64,000 nt of DNA from JAGVSR01 sp963708775 (GTDB lineage Bacteria > Pseudomonadota > Alphaproteobacteria > Rhizobiales > Hyphomicrobiaceae): assembly GCA_963708775.1 (NCBI GenBank), contig CAVPTI010000022.1:1-64000 (forward strand), written 5' to 3'. The position numbers and the translations under genes are program-made. Every line of letters begins with the position of its first letter. Within the stretch, counting starts at the first letter, position 1. Below, piece after piece: positions 52,448-61,265 of this stretch. The notes under the pieces were generated by a model that was not told the origin of the DNA, searched no databases, and was given only the letters and a program-made list of their open reading frames with translations.

Positions 52448-53776
52448 TCAGGCGCGGCGCTGCTGGCTCGCCTCGATCGTATCCTCCAACGTCTTCAGAC
52501 CGGTCGTCGGAGCCGACACAAGCACGGCCATGTTGCCGGGCTTATGCTCGTTGCGCATCATCACCATGTGCGCCTTCGGAATATGCTCCCACGAGAACAC
52601 CTCCGACATGCACGGATCGATGCGGCGCTCCACCACCAGCTTGTTGGCCTGCGACGCCTGCTGCAAGTTGGCGAAGTGCGAACCCTGGACGCGCTTCTGA
52701 TGCATCCAGAGATACCGGGCGTCCATGGTCAAATTGTAGCCCGTCGTGCCGGCGCAGATGACGACCATCCCGCCGCGCTTCACGACCTGCACCGAAACCG
52801 GGATCGTCGTCTCGCCAGGGTGTTCGAACACGCAGTCGACGTTGACGCCCTTGCCCGTGATGTCCCAGATCGCCTTGCCGAAGCCGCGCATCTCCTTCAG
52901 CCAGTTATTGTACTCGGGCGTGCCGACCTTCGGCAGCTGTCCCCAGCACTTGAAGTTTTTGCGGTTGATGACGCCCTTGGCGCCGAGCTGCATCACGAAA
53001 TCGCGCTTGTCGTCGTCCGAGATCACGCCGATCGCGTTGGCGCCCGACGTCGCGCAAAGCTGAACCGCGAATGCGCCGAGGCCGCCTGCAGCGCCCCACA
53101 CCAGCACGTTATGGCCCGGACGCAGCACGTGCGGACGATGGCCGAACAGCATCCGGTAAGCGGTTGCGAGCGTCAGCGTGTAGCAGGCGCTTTCTTCCCA
53201 CGAGAGATGCTTCGGGCGCTCGAGCAGCTGTCGGTCCTGCACACGGCAGAACTGAGCAAATGACCCGTCCGGGGTCTCATAGCCCCAGATGCGCTGGGAC
53301 GGCGAAAACATCGGATCGCCGCCGTTGCACTCTTCATCGTCACCGTCGTCCTGGTTGCAGTGGACGACGACTTCGTCGCCGACCTTCCAGCGCTTCACCT
53401 TGGAGCCGACAGCCCAGACGATGCCCGAGGCGTCAGAGCCGCAGATATGATAGGGCTGATGGTGAACATCGTTGATGGGCGAGATCGGCACGCCGAGCGA
53501 CGCCCAGACACCGTTGTAGTTGACGCCCGCGGCCATCACGAGAACGAGCACGTCGTGGCTGTCGAGTTCCCACGTCGGCAGAACCTCCACCTGCATTGCC
53601 TTATCCGGCTCGCCATGGCGTTCGGCGCGGATGGCCCAGGCGTACATATTCTTCGGCACATGGCCGAGCGGCGGAATTTCGCCGATCTCGTAGAGGTCTT
53701 TCTTAGCCGCCACGACGGCTGGCGCCGCAACGGCTCCGCCTGCCTGATTGCCGATGGCGGTGTTTTGGCTCGACAT
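52448..53776 (-). CDS. ccr: Crotonyl-CoA carboxylase/reductase
   Basis: 442 residues, MDR-superfamily with the Ccr-specific features: an N-terminal extension (EIGEIPPLGHVPKNMYAWAI), VEVLPTWELDSHDVLVLVMA, PYHICGSDASGIVWAVGSKV, VVVHCNQDDGDDEECNGGDP, the NADPH Rossmann motif VLVWGAAGGLGAFAVQLCAT and the substrate-side QSHFANLQQA-type stretch VQGSHFANLQQASQANKLVV. It carboxylates crotonyl-CoA to ethylmalonyl-CoA with NADPH and CO2. ATG at 53776 has GGAGAGACGGG upstream. With mcd and ecm it supplies the signature part of the ethylmalonyl-CoA pathway. Confidence 0.95.
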   Translation of the reverse strand: MSSQNTAIGNQAGGAVAAPAVVAAKKDLYEIGEIPPLGHVPKNMYAWAIRAERHGEPDKAMQVEVLPTWELDSHDVLVLVMAAGVNYNGVWASLGVPISPINDVHHQPYHICGSDASGIVWAVGSKVKRWKVGDEVVVHCNQDDGDDEECNGGDPMFSPSQRIWGYETPDGSFAQFCRVQDRQLLERPKHLSWEESACYTLTLATAYRMLFGHRPHVLRPGHNVLVWGAAGGLGAFAVQLCATSGANAIGVISDDDKRDFVMQLGAKGVINRKNFKCWGQLPKVGTPEYNNWLKEMRGFGKAIWDITGKGVNVDCVFEHPGETTIPVSVQVVKRGGMVVICAGTTGYNLTMDARYLWMHQKRVQGSHFANLQQASQANKLVVERRIDPCMSEVFSWEHIPKAHMVMMRNEHKPGNMAVLVSAPTTGLKTLEDTIEASQQRRA

Positions 53777-54029
53777 GCTCCCGTCTCTCCTTGACCGTCG
53801 CCGAATTTTAACAGCCGGTACCTCGCCGAGGTCCGGCCATTGCCTCTTTTTATGACGGGCTTGTTTCAAGCACTTTTTCGCGGCGCAATAAAGGGCTTGT
53901 TTGGCCCGTCCGGATCACCCGTCAACGTCATGTTAAGGGCCTTCAGCTAGCATTGAGCGGTTCGCTGACCCAAGCGCCTGCGACGACTTAACCAACGTCC
54001 GCTGCGGGAAGGGATGACCGAGGCCAACA

Positions 54030-54377
54030 ATGCTCGAGCTGTTCTCCGAATTTGCCCGAGATTTTACTCGGTTAGACAGCGAATCCTGGACGATCCTGCT
54101 GATCATGGTCGGATGGGCGACCCTGATCGTGCAGATCAGCGTGGACTCCAAATCTTTCACAGCTCTTTTCGTCCCGGGAATGGTCCTCGGCGGCATGGCG
54201 GCGCTCTATGCCGCCCGCGTCGCTATGTTTACGATGTCCTCCGGGAAGGACATCAACGCCATCATGCTGAGCGTGATCGGCATTATCGCCGGCTTTGTCG
54301 TGACACTTCTGGTCATCCGCGCCATCCACTGGATAAAGGACCTGCGGCGGCCGCTCACGATGGAAAGCCGCTCCTGA
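54030..54377 (+). CDS. Small membrane protein, unknown
   Basis: 115 residues with three hydrophobic segments (SWTILLIMVGWATLIVQISV, LFVPGMVLGGMAALYAARVA, INAIMLSVIGIIAGFVVTLL) and a basic C-terminal tail. It starts MLELFSEFARDFTRLDSESW. No family recognised. It lies between ccr (divergent) and ecm, 157 bases from the latter. Confidence 0.55.
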   Translation: MLELFSEFARDFTRLDSESWTILLIMVGWATLIVQISVDSKSFTALFVPGMVLGGMAALYAARVAMFTMSSGKDINAIMLSVIGIIAGFVVTLLVIRAIHWIKDLRRPLTMESRS

Positions 54378-54396
54378 CCACCTCGCTAGCCTGGGT

Positions 54397-54441
54397 CTCG
54401 AGAGGGACACCCGGCCCCGGCCCTCGCGTCGCTCTCTCGAG
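54397..54441. other. Long-range inverted repeat upstream of ecm
   Basis: CTCGAGAG (54397-54404) and CTCTCGAG (54434-54441) are complementary across a GC-rich centre (GGGACACCCGGCCCCGG). No T-run follows. It could be a terminator for the small membrane protein gene, or a control site for ecm. Confidence 0.4.
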
Positions 54442-54534
54442 TTGCGACAGCAGGGTGCTTTGCGTTGCCAAGTCCCGCGGATAGTTTAAAGAACGGCGCT
54501 CTGGCGCGCAGCACATCACATCGCGGGATCGACC

Positions 54535-56538
54535 ATGGCTGACAAGGACACGACGAAGACCGCTGGGCAGTCGGGCGGGCGCGACAAGCCCTGGCTCTTC
54601 CGCACCTATGCCGGTCATTCGACCGCAGCCAAGTCCAACGAACTCTACAAGAAAAACCTTTCCAAAGGCCAAACCGGCCTGTCCATCGCCTTCGACCTGC
54701 CGACCCAAACCGGATACGACAGCGATCACGAACTGGCGCGCGGCGAAGTCGGCAAGGTCGGCGTGCCCGTCTCGCACCTGGGCGACATGCGCACGCTCCT
54801 GGGCGGCATCCCGCTCGACCAGATGAACACGTCGATGACGATCAATGCGACGGCTGCTTGGCTCCTGTCGCTCTACGTCGCTGTGGCCGACGAGACCGGT
54901 GCTTCGCGCCAGAAGCTGACCGGGACCATCCAGAACGACATCATCAAGGAATATCTCTCGCGCGGCACCTATGTCTTTCCGCCGGAGCCCTCGCTTCGAC
55001 TGATCAAGGACACGATCGTCTTCTCCACCAAGGAAGTCCCCAAGTGGAACCCGACGAACGTCTGCTCCTACCATCTGCAGGAGGCGGGCGCGACGCCGGT
55101 CCAGGAATTGGCCTTTGCGCTCGCCACGGCGCTCGCCGTTCTCGACACGGTGAAGGCATCCGGTGAAGTGCCGGCCGCCGAATTCGGCAATGTCGTCGGC
55201 CGCGTCTCCTTCTTCGTCAACGCCGGCATGCGCTTCATCACCGAGATGTGCAAGATGCGCGCATTCACGGAGCTTTGGGACGAGATCACGCGCGAACGCT
55301 ACGGTGTCACCGACGCTAAGAACCGCTACTTCCGCTACGGTGTGCAGGTCAACTCGCTCGGCCTCACCGAGCCGCAGCCCGAAAACAACGTCTACCGCAT
55401 TCTCCTCGAGATGCTGGCCGTCACGCTGTCGAAGAACGCCCGCGCCCGCGCCGTGCAGCTTCCCGCCTGGAACGAAGCGCTGGGCTTGCCGCGTCCGTGG
55501 GATCAGCAGTGGTCGCTGCGCATGCAGCAGATCCTCGCCTACGAAACCGACCTACTGGAATATGGCGACATCTTCGATGGCTCGACCGAGATCAAGCGCA
55601 AGGTCGATGAGCTGAAGGAACAGGCGAAGTCCGAACTCAAGACCATCGAAGCCATGGGCGGCGCGGTCTCCGCGATCGATTACATGAAGCGCCGCCTCGT
55701 CGAGAGCGGCACCAACCGTTTCTCCGGCATCGAAACGGGCGAGCAGATCGTCGTCGGCGTCAACAAATGGCTCGAAACAGAACCATCGCCGCTCACCACC
55801 GGCGAAGGCTCGATCATGGTCGTCGATCCCGCCGTTGAGGCCGAACAAATTGAAAAACTGAAGGCCTGGAAGGCGAACCGCGATAATGCCGCCGCATCCG
55901 CTGCTCTGGCCGAAGTCGAGCGCGCGGCCAAGGAAGGCCGCAACATCATGGAACCGTCGATTGCTGCCGCGAAAGCCGGCGTCACGACGGGCGAGTGGGG
56001 CATGGCCCTGCGCCGGATCTTCGGCGAATACCGCGCGCCCACGGGCGTCGCCCAGGCCGCAGCCCAACGCGACGGCGCCGGCCTCGATACCGTCCGCGCA
56101 TCCGTCGATGCCGTGTCCGCCAAACTCGGCCGCCGGATCAAATTCCTCGTTGGCAAGCCCGGCCTCGACGGTCACTCCAACGGCGCCGAGCAGATCGCCG
56201 TGCGGGCCCGCGATGTCGGTATGGAAGTCGTGTACGAGGGCATCCGCCTGACGCCAGCCCAGATTGTCCGCGCGGCGGGCGACGAAGCCGTCCACGTCGT
56301 CGGCCTGTCGATCTTGTCCGGCAGCCACGTGCCGCTGGTGAAGGAAGTCATCGAGCGCATGCGCAAGGACGGCCTCGCCGATGTCCCGCTTATCGTCGGC
56401 GGCATCATTCCGCCGGAAGACGAGAAGACCTTGAAGGCGTTCGGCGTCGCCGCTGTTTACACGCCGAAGGACTTCCAGCTGAACGACATCATGGCCGACA
56501 TCGTCCGCCTCGTGGACACCAACGCCAAGGCGGCTTGA
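54535..56538 (+). CDS. ecm: Ethylmalonyl-CoA mutase
   Basis: 667 residues. The N-terminal TIM-barrel part has LFRTYAGHSTAAKSNELYKK, GLSIAFDLPTQTGYDSDHEL, IPLDQMNTSMTINATAAWLL and FFVNAGMRFITEMCKMRAFT. The C-terminal B12-binding domain has the D-x-H-x2-G motif as D545-G-H547-S-N-G550 (KPGLDGHSNGAEQIAVRARD), then VIERMRKDGLADVPLIVGGI. The YAGHS/GLSIAFDLPTQTG signatures separate Ecm from methylmalonyl-CoA mutase. It converts ethylmalonyl-CoA to methylsuccinyl-CoA, the step between Ccr and Mcd. A small membrane-anchored protein gene follows 14 bases later. Confidence 0.95.
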   Translation: MADKDTTKTAGQSGGRDKPWLFRTYAGHSTAAKSNELYKKNLSKGQTGLSIAFDLPTQTGYDSDHELARGEVGKVGVPVSHLGDMRTLLGGIPLDQMNTSMTINATAAWLLSLYVAVADETGASRQKLTGTIQNDIIKEYLSRGTYVFPPEPSLRLIKDTIVFSTKEVPKWNPTNVCSYHLQEAGATPVQELAFALATALAVLDTVKASGEVPAAEFGNVVGRVSFFVNAGMRFITEMCKMRAFTELWDEITRERYGVTDAKNRYFRYGVQVNSLGLTEPQPENNVYRILLEMLAVTLSKNARARAVQLPAWNEALGLPRPWDQQWSLRMQQILAYETDLLEYGDIFDGSTEIKRKVDELKEQAKSELKTIEAMGGAVSAIDYMKRRLVESGTNRFSGIETGEQIVVGVNKWLETEPSPLTTGEGSIMVVDPAVEAEQIEKLKAWKANRDNAAASAALAEVERAAKEGRNIMEPSIAAAKAGVTTGEWGMALRRIFGEYRAPTGVAQAAAQRDGAGLDTVRASVDAVSAKLGRRIKFLVGKPGLDGHSNGAEQIAVRARDVGMEVVYEGIRLTPAQIVRAAGDEAVHVVGLSILSGSHVPLVKEVIERMRKDGLADVPLIVGGIIPPEDEKTLKAFGVAAVYTPKDFQLNDIMADIVRLVDTNAKAA

Positions 56539-56552
56539 GGAAAACACGAAAC

Positions 56553-56903
56553 ATGCGCGAAGAAACCCGCCTCAAGTTCGAGCGCGAAGTGCGCAAGCAA
56601 TGGATCAAGCGCGGCGCTTATGCCGTCGGCGGCCTCGTCGTCGTTGCGGCGCTCGCCTGGTTCACGAATTTGGACGCCCATGTCGAGAAGCGCGAAGTGG
56701 CCGGCGTCGTGGAAAGCGTGTTGCCTATCCAGGGTGGCTCCACGCAGGCCATTCAGAACGGCCTCAACGTGGACGTGAAGCTGGATGATGGGCGCCACGC
56801 CCACGTCATGGCCCTGAAAACGACCCACCCCGAAGTCGGCGCCCGTATCGCCATCGTCGAGCACGTCCACTGGTCGGGCCGCACGACCTTCAGCTGGAAA
56901 TAA
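56553..56903 (+). CDS. Membrane-anchored small protein downstream of ecm, unknown
   Basis: 116 residues. MREETRLKFEREVRKQWIKR is a basic cytoplasmic start, AYAVGGLVVVAALAWFTNLD a membrane helix, and the rest a periplasmic beta-rich domain (VAGVVESVLPIQGGSTQAIQ, LNVDVKLDDGRHAHVMALKT, IAIVEHVHWSGRTTFSWK). The gene begins 14 bases after ecm on the same strand, so it is likely co-transcribed. No family recognised; the name would be speculation. Confidence 0.6.
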   Translation: MREETRLKFEREVRKQWIKRGAYAVGGLVVVAALAWFTNLDAHVEKREVAGVVESVLPIQGGSTQAIQNGLNVDVKLDDGRHAHVMALKTTHPEVGARIAIVEHVHWSGRTTFSWK

Positions 56904-56980
56904 TCCTGGCCGTCGTTGACGGTCACAACCCTGTGCGGTTAAGTGCGCCGCTCGCAAGCCCGAACGGGGCCAAGCGAAAA

Positions 56981-57068
56981 GCCTCAGTGGCGGAACGGTA
57001 GACGCGGCAGACTTCAAAATCTGCTATCTGCAAGGATGTGGGGGTTCGAAGTCCCTCCTGAGGCACCA
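56981..57068 (+). tRNA. tRNA-Leu (CAA), with two apparent one-base insertions
   Basis: Acceptor arms GCCTCAG (56981-56987) and CTGAGGC pair, followed by ACCA to 57068. The D-arm is GCGGAACGGTAGACGC and the anticodon stem GCAGA/TCTGC encloses CTTCAAAA, eight bases instead of seven. The long variable arm (ATCTGCAAGGAT) marks a class II tRNA, as in leucine. The T-loop TTCGAAGT is also eight bases. Removing one T gives CTCAAAA, the normal Leu-CAA loop. Read naively, the loop suggests UCA (selenocysteine), but the tRNA lacks the long SelC acceptor arm. Confidence 0.72.
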
Positions 57069-57195
57069 CACGATAGAGGCGAAACAGACCTGCGGCCCGG
57101 TCGCGACAGCCTTCCGCCTCATTCCACGCCGGACAACCCCTCACGTTGCGGTGCTTTCCCGGATTGTGGTACCGGAGGTTTCCGCGGAGGCCCTG

Positions 57196-58341
57196 ATGCG
57201 CGTATCGACCACTCTGGCTGCCATTCTGCTCGCGACGCTCGCTGTCGCGCGCGCGGCTCATGCCGGCCCTGCGCTCCTATTCGATGCCTCTGACGGCAAA
57301 ATTCTCTATGCCGAGGAAATGGACGACCAGTGGCACCCCGCGTCGCTGACCAAAATCATGACCGCTTATATGGTCTTCAAGGCCATTAAAGCCGGTAAAA
57401 TCCGCCTCGATGACAAGGTCGTCTGCACAGAACTCGCCAACCAGCAGCCTCCGTCAAAAATCGGCCTCCCTGTCGGCGGTGAACTCACGGTTGAGTTGGC
57501 CCTTCAGGCTCTCATTGTAAAATCCGCCAACGACGTGGCCGTCATGCTGGCTGAGAAGATCTCTGGCTCTGAACTCCAGTTTGTCGCCGACATGAACGCC
57601 ACCGCCCGCGAACTCGGCATGACTCGAACGCAGTTTTCCAACGCCAATGGGCTTCCGGCTTTCGGTCAGGTCACCACCGCCCGAGATCTGGCGAAACTCG
57701 CCCGTGCCGTTTCTGCCGAGTTTCCCGAGTATTCGCCGTACTGGGCGATGACGCAGATGCGGATCGGAAAAATCCGCCTGTCCTCCCACAACGGCCTCCT
57801 CAAAACCTTTGAGGGCGCTGATGGCCTGAAGACCGGCTTCATCTGCGACAGCGGCTTCAACGTGGTCGCCAGCGCCACCCGTGATGGCCGTCGGCTGATG
57901 GCGGTGGTCCTGGGCGAGCCCTCCGGCAGTGACCGCAACGTCCGCGCCGCGAGCCTGCTCGAGCATGGCTTCCAGCAGCTGGGCTGGAAGCAGATCTTCA
58001 ATCAGGCAACCATCGACAATCTGCCCGTGCCGCCCGACGCCCGCGGCCCGATCAGCGTCCGCTCCACCATCCAGTCGTGGGATTGCGGCAACGGCAAGCG
58101 CAACCCCGCCGTCGAAGCCCGCCGCGAGCGCATCAAGGCCGCCAAGGCAAAGCGCGAAAAGACCAAGAAGTCAGCCGCCGAGAAGAGCGCGCTTGGGGGC
58201 GCCAAGCCCGGCGCAGAGGTCGGCAATCCTCCATCTGGGACACCGGCGGCAAAAAAGCCGTCCGCAGCTGGCACACCGGGAGCGTCGGCACCGGTTAAGC
58301 AATCACCTGCCTTGCCCGGATCCGCGTCCGCAGCGCCCTGA
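57196..58341 (+). CDS. Penicillin-binding D-alanyl-D-alanine carboxypeptidase (DacF/PBP5 type)
   Basis: 381 residues with a signal peptide (1 to about 23). The penicilloyl-serine transferase motifs are S50-L-T-K53 (PASLTKIMTAYMVFKAIKAG), S110-A-N112 (VKSANDVAVMLAEKI) and K212-T-G214 (GADGLKTGFICDSGFN). It trims D-Ala from peptidoglycan stems in the periplasm. The usual C-terminal beta domain and amphipathic anchor are replaced by a Lys/Ala/Pro-rich tail (AAKAKREKTKKSAAEKSALG). GGAGG precedes the ATG at 57196. Confidence 0.92.
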   Translation: MRVSTTLAAILLATLAVARAAHAGPALLFDASDGKILYAEEMDDQWHPASLTKIMTAYMVFKAIKAGKIRLDDKVVCTELANQQPPSKIGLPVGGELTVELALQALIVKSANDVAVMLAEKISGSELQFVADMNATARELGMTRTQFSNANGLPAFGQVTTARDLAKLARAVSAEFPEYSPYWAMTQMRIGKIRLSSHNGLLKTFEGADGLKTGFICDSGFNVVASATRDGRRLMAVVLGEPSGSDRNVRAASLLEHGFQQLGWKQIFNQATIDNLPVPPDARGPISVRSTIQSWDCGNGKRNPAVEARRERIKAAKAKREKTKKSAAEKSALGGAKPGAEVGNPPSGTPAAKKPSAAGTPGASAPVKQSPALPGSASAAP

Positions 58342-58394
58342 CGAAGTCATTGACTCCGTGAGAGATTTACCCTGACGGGTCTGCCCGCGCGCAG

Positions 58395-58416
58395 AGCCAT
58401 TTGGTTTGGCTTTTTT
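58395..58416 (+). terminator. Probable terminator after the carboxypeptidase gene
   Basis: AGCCA (58395-58399) pairs with TGGCT (58407-58411), followed by TTTTTC. Short stem but a good T-run, 54 bases after the stop. Confidence 0.5.
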
Positions 58417-58467
58417 CTTGCTCTCCATCCCCGGACACAAAGGAAACAGCCAAGAAAGACTGCCCGC

Positions 58468-58701
58468 ATGCTGACCGGATGGCACCCTGAAGAGGATCCC
58501 ACCCCAACCCCTCGTGACGTTGAATTCATGGCCGCCGTCCTTGAGGGTCGCCACGGCTGGCTCGCAGCCGATGTGGCCGACTTCTTCGCCACATACCACA
58601 GCCAGCATGGTGACACCGGCCGCTCCTGGGCCTGGGCGGGCGTCGCCGAAATTGTCCGTCAGCGGGCTGTCCAACGCATCGAGCAAGCCGAGGCTTTTTA
58701 A
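58468..58701 (+). CDS. Small protein, unknown
   Basis: 77 residues, MLTGWHPEEDPTPTPRDVEF, MAAVLEGRHGWLAADVADFF and ATYHSQHGDTGRSWAWAGVA with a helical VRQRAVQRIEQAEAF end. No signal or membrane segment. Not a recognised family; codon use matches neighbouring genes, so I consider it likely real. Its ribosome site is weak. Confidence 0.4.
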   Translation: MLTGWHPEEDPTPTPRDVEFMAAVLEGRHGWLAADVADFFATYHSQHGDTGRSWAWAGVAEIVRQRAVQRIEQAEAF

Positions 58702-58768
58702 CGAATCCCTTAATCCGATCCTAGGCCGGCTCCGCTAGTCATGGATCGGCGGGCTTTGCCCCCTAGCC

Positions 58769-60194
58769 GTGAGCCCCCGGGCAAGAGCGCCCGCACCGCC
58801 TCCAACCCGGACCGCCGCTGTGATTGCAAAAGCCCGGATAGTGCTCTCGGAGTTCGCCAGCGGACATAGCGATCGCGCCCGCACACAGCGCGACGCCGCG
58901 GCAGCTTTCGGGCTGCGGGTCGCCAGCGCCGCCCTGCTTTATGTCACCCAGGTCGTCATGGCCCGCTGGATCGGGAGCCACGACTACGGCATTTACGTCT
59001 TCGTCTGGACCTGGGTCCTGCTTCTGGGCGGCATCACGCACCTTGGCCTCAACGCGGCCATGATGCGCCTGCTGCCAGAATACAACGAACACGGTCACCT
59101 CGACCGCTATCGTGCCCTGGTGCGCGGCGGCCGCCTCTTCGCGCTGGGTGCCGGCACCCTACTCGCCGCCACCGGTATGGCCGGACTTTACCTCTTCGGC
59201 GATCACCTCACTCATGCCTATGTGCTACCCGCCTATCTAGCACTCGTATGCGTCCCGCTGTTCGCGCTAACTGAAGTGCAGGACGGGATTGGACGCGGCC
59301 AAGCATGGATCTGGATCGGCCTCCTGCCGCCGTACGTTCTGCGTCCGGCTCTCGTTCTCGCCGCCATGACTGCCGCTTGGCAGGCTGGAACTCCCGATGA
59401 CGGCCACCACTGCCGTCGGCGCCGCGATCGTCGCCACCTGGGGCGCCGCTATTGTCCAGACGCTGATGCTGAACCACAAACTCAACGACGTCATCACAGC
59501 CGGCCCACGCGCCTACGACTTTCGCGGCTGGTTCGCCGTCTCCGTGCCGCTCGTCGTCGTCGCCGCCGCCGAGTTGATGCTGCAGAACACCGACATTCTC
59601 GTGGTCTCAAAGTATATGACGCCGACCGACGTCGCGATCTACTTCGCCTCCGCGAAGACCATGAGCCTCATCATGTTCGTACACTATGCGGTCGGCAGCG
59701 CCGTCGCCAATCGCTTCGCGGCTCTGAACGCTCGCGGCGACACGCAGCAGCTGCGCGTCTTCGTGCGCGACGCGGTGAATTGGACATTCTGGCCATCGCT
59801 CGCCGGCGCGCTCGTCATTCTCGCGCTGGGAAAGCCGCTGCTCTGGCTCTTTGGGCCGCAATTCGAAGCAGGCTATCCGGTCATGTTCATCTTGGTCGTC
59901 GGCTTTCTCTTCCGCTCCTCGTTCGGGCCGGCGGAAGTGCTGCTGTCGATGCTAGGCGAGCATCAGGTCTGCGCCGCCGTACTGATCGTGTCGGCGCTTT
60001 TGAATGTGGCGCTCAACTTCGCGCTTGTGCCGCCGTTCGGGCTGGTCGGAGCAGCGGTCGCCACGTCCATATCGCTCGCCACCGCCGCGCTGATGAATTA
60101 TGTCGTCGCCCGCCGCAGGCTGGAGATCGAGATCGCAATCTGGCGCAATCTGCCCACGAGCGTGTTCACGCCGAAACCCGACCCACTCGTCTAA
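58769..60194 (+). pseudogene. Oligosaccharide flippase (MATE/MOP-type), one frameshift
   Basis: About 475 residues in two frames. The first half (58769 to about 59385) has ATQ-type starts RARTQRDAAAAFGLRVASAA, LLYVTQVVMARWIGSHDYGI and GGITHLGLNAAMMRLLPEYN, typical of Wzx-like flippases. After a one-base shift near 59390 it continues MTATTAVGAAIVATWGAAIV, AAELMLQNTDILVVSKYMTP, FVHYAVGSAVANRFAALNAR and VGFLFRSSFGPAEVLLSMLG. It exports lipid-linked glycans for surface polysaccharide. No glycosyltransferases are adjacent. The start codon is uncertain. Confidence 0.75.
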
Positions 60195-60200
60195 AGCGCA

Positions 60201-60851
60201 TCACATCGGCGACGCGACGACCAGCGTCCAGAACGATTTGAACTCCGTTTTGGGATCCTGCACCAGCGCCAGCCCCATCTCCGATGCATCGGCCAACAGC
60301 AGGTTTTTGTTGTGGCCCGGGCTGGCCTTCCAACCGCGCATCACTTCCTGAAAATCGATCTGCCCGGTACCGACATTTTCGGCCGCGAGCCGAGCCTTAT
60401 AGCCAGTCCGCTTCACGCGGTCCCAAGGGTTGGACCCATCCGAGCCATAGTGGGAAATGCGATCCCACTTCGACAAATCCCGCGAGTGCGCCTTCGCCGC
60501 TTCCGTCAGTTCCGCATTGAGCTTCAGCGGCTTCAACTTCTTGTCACGGCGATACTGATTGATGATGTCGCGCGCCTTCTCCGGGTCCAGCGCCGTTGTT
60601 GAATAGTCCCGGTCGGAGAGCATGCCTTTGGTGGCGTTCTCATAAGTCCCGCGCGGGGCTTTGTCGTCGAGACGCGCAACCTGCGTCGGCCGGTTTGCTG
60701 CAGGTTCACCACCGAGCGCAACGCTCGGCGTGGGCCGCTTGGAGACGGCTGCGGTCTGATCCTCGGCAAAGCCAGACGATATCGACCCGCTGTTCAGGCT
60801 GCAGGCCGTTAGACCGATGGCGGCAACGGCCGCGATCGTGACGCGTAACAT
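60201..60851 (-). CDS. Lipoprotein with CAP (SCP/PR1-like) domain
   Basis: 216 residues. MLRVTIAAVAAIGLTACSLN ends in a lipobox (LTAC) at Cys17, so it should be lipid-anchored. After a Ser/Pro-rich linker the CAP domain reads KARDIINQYRRDKKLKPLKL, NAELTEAAKAHSRDLSKWDR with the first His, ISHYGSDGSNPWDRVKRTGY, RLAAENVGTGQIDFQEVMRG, WKASPGHNKNLLLADASEMG with the second His, and SFWTLVVASP. Function of bacterial CAP proteins is varied. Convergent with the flippase gene. Confidence 0.88.
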   Translation of the reverse strand: MLRVTIAAVAAIGLTACSLNSGSISSGFAEDQTAAVSKRPTPSVALGGEPAANRPTQVARLDDKAPRGTYENATKGMLSDRDYSTTALDPEKARDIINQYRRDKKLKPLKLNAELTEAAKAHSRDLSKWDRISHYGSDGSNPWDRVKRTGYKARLAAENVGTGQIDFQEVMRGWKASPGHNKNLLLADASEMGLALVQDPKTEFKSFWTLVVASPM

Positions 60852-61265
60852 GATCCTAACTCCCGCCAAATGACGCGCGGTACACCGTCTAACCATCGCA
60901 GAGACCCGTTAACCGCCCGTTAATGGTAAACAGAGCTCGAAGCCGGCGCCGAAAACCTGACGACGGCCTCTGTCTTCGTTCCGCACATTCTGGCGCGACC
61001 TGCCCTCGACACCTGAAGCAAATTTAGGCTTGCGATGGTGTCCCGAATTTGGCGCTGGCGGGGCAAACTTCAGATCGCCGTCGAGCATTTTTCCATGAAT
61101 TCATCTGCAACTTGAGTCCAAAACCGTGTCCGGATGGACTCAGGTCCGCAGGTCCAGCGACCGCGAGCGGCCCCCGCCCCTTCCAACCGCTTCGTTTCTC
61201 TCGCAGAGTTTTCGACCAATGGCCGGTGATTCGCGCGTCCGGACAGCATGAGGGAGGCCCAACCC
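60852..61265. other. Gene-free gap before the ATPase unit
   Basis: A divergent gap of about 410 bases. TGAGTCC (61113-61119) and GGACTCA (61136-61142) form a seven-pair stem with a 16-base loop, followed by GGTCC copies. It should contain the promoters of the CAP lipoprotein gene and of the ATPase unit. I see no clear -35/-10 pair. Confidence 0.4.

Noticed and set aside
56981..57068. Selenocysteine tRNA (UCA in the anticodon loop)
   Set aside because: The acceptor stem is seven pairs, D-arm and variable arm are those of tRNA-Leu, and the anticodon loop only contains UCA because of an extra T.
59380..59400. Two separate flippase genes
   Set aside because: Together they give one full-length membrane transporter; the second half starts in mid-helix and lacks its own start signals.
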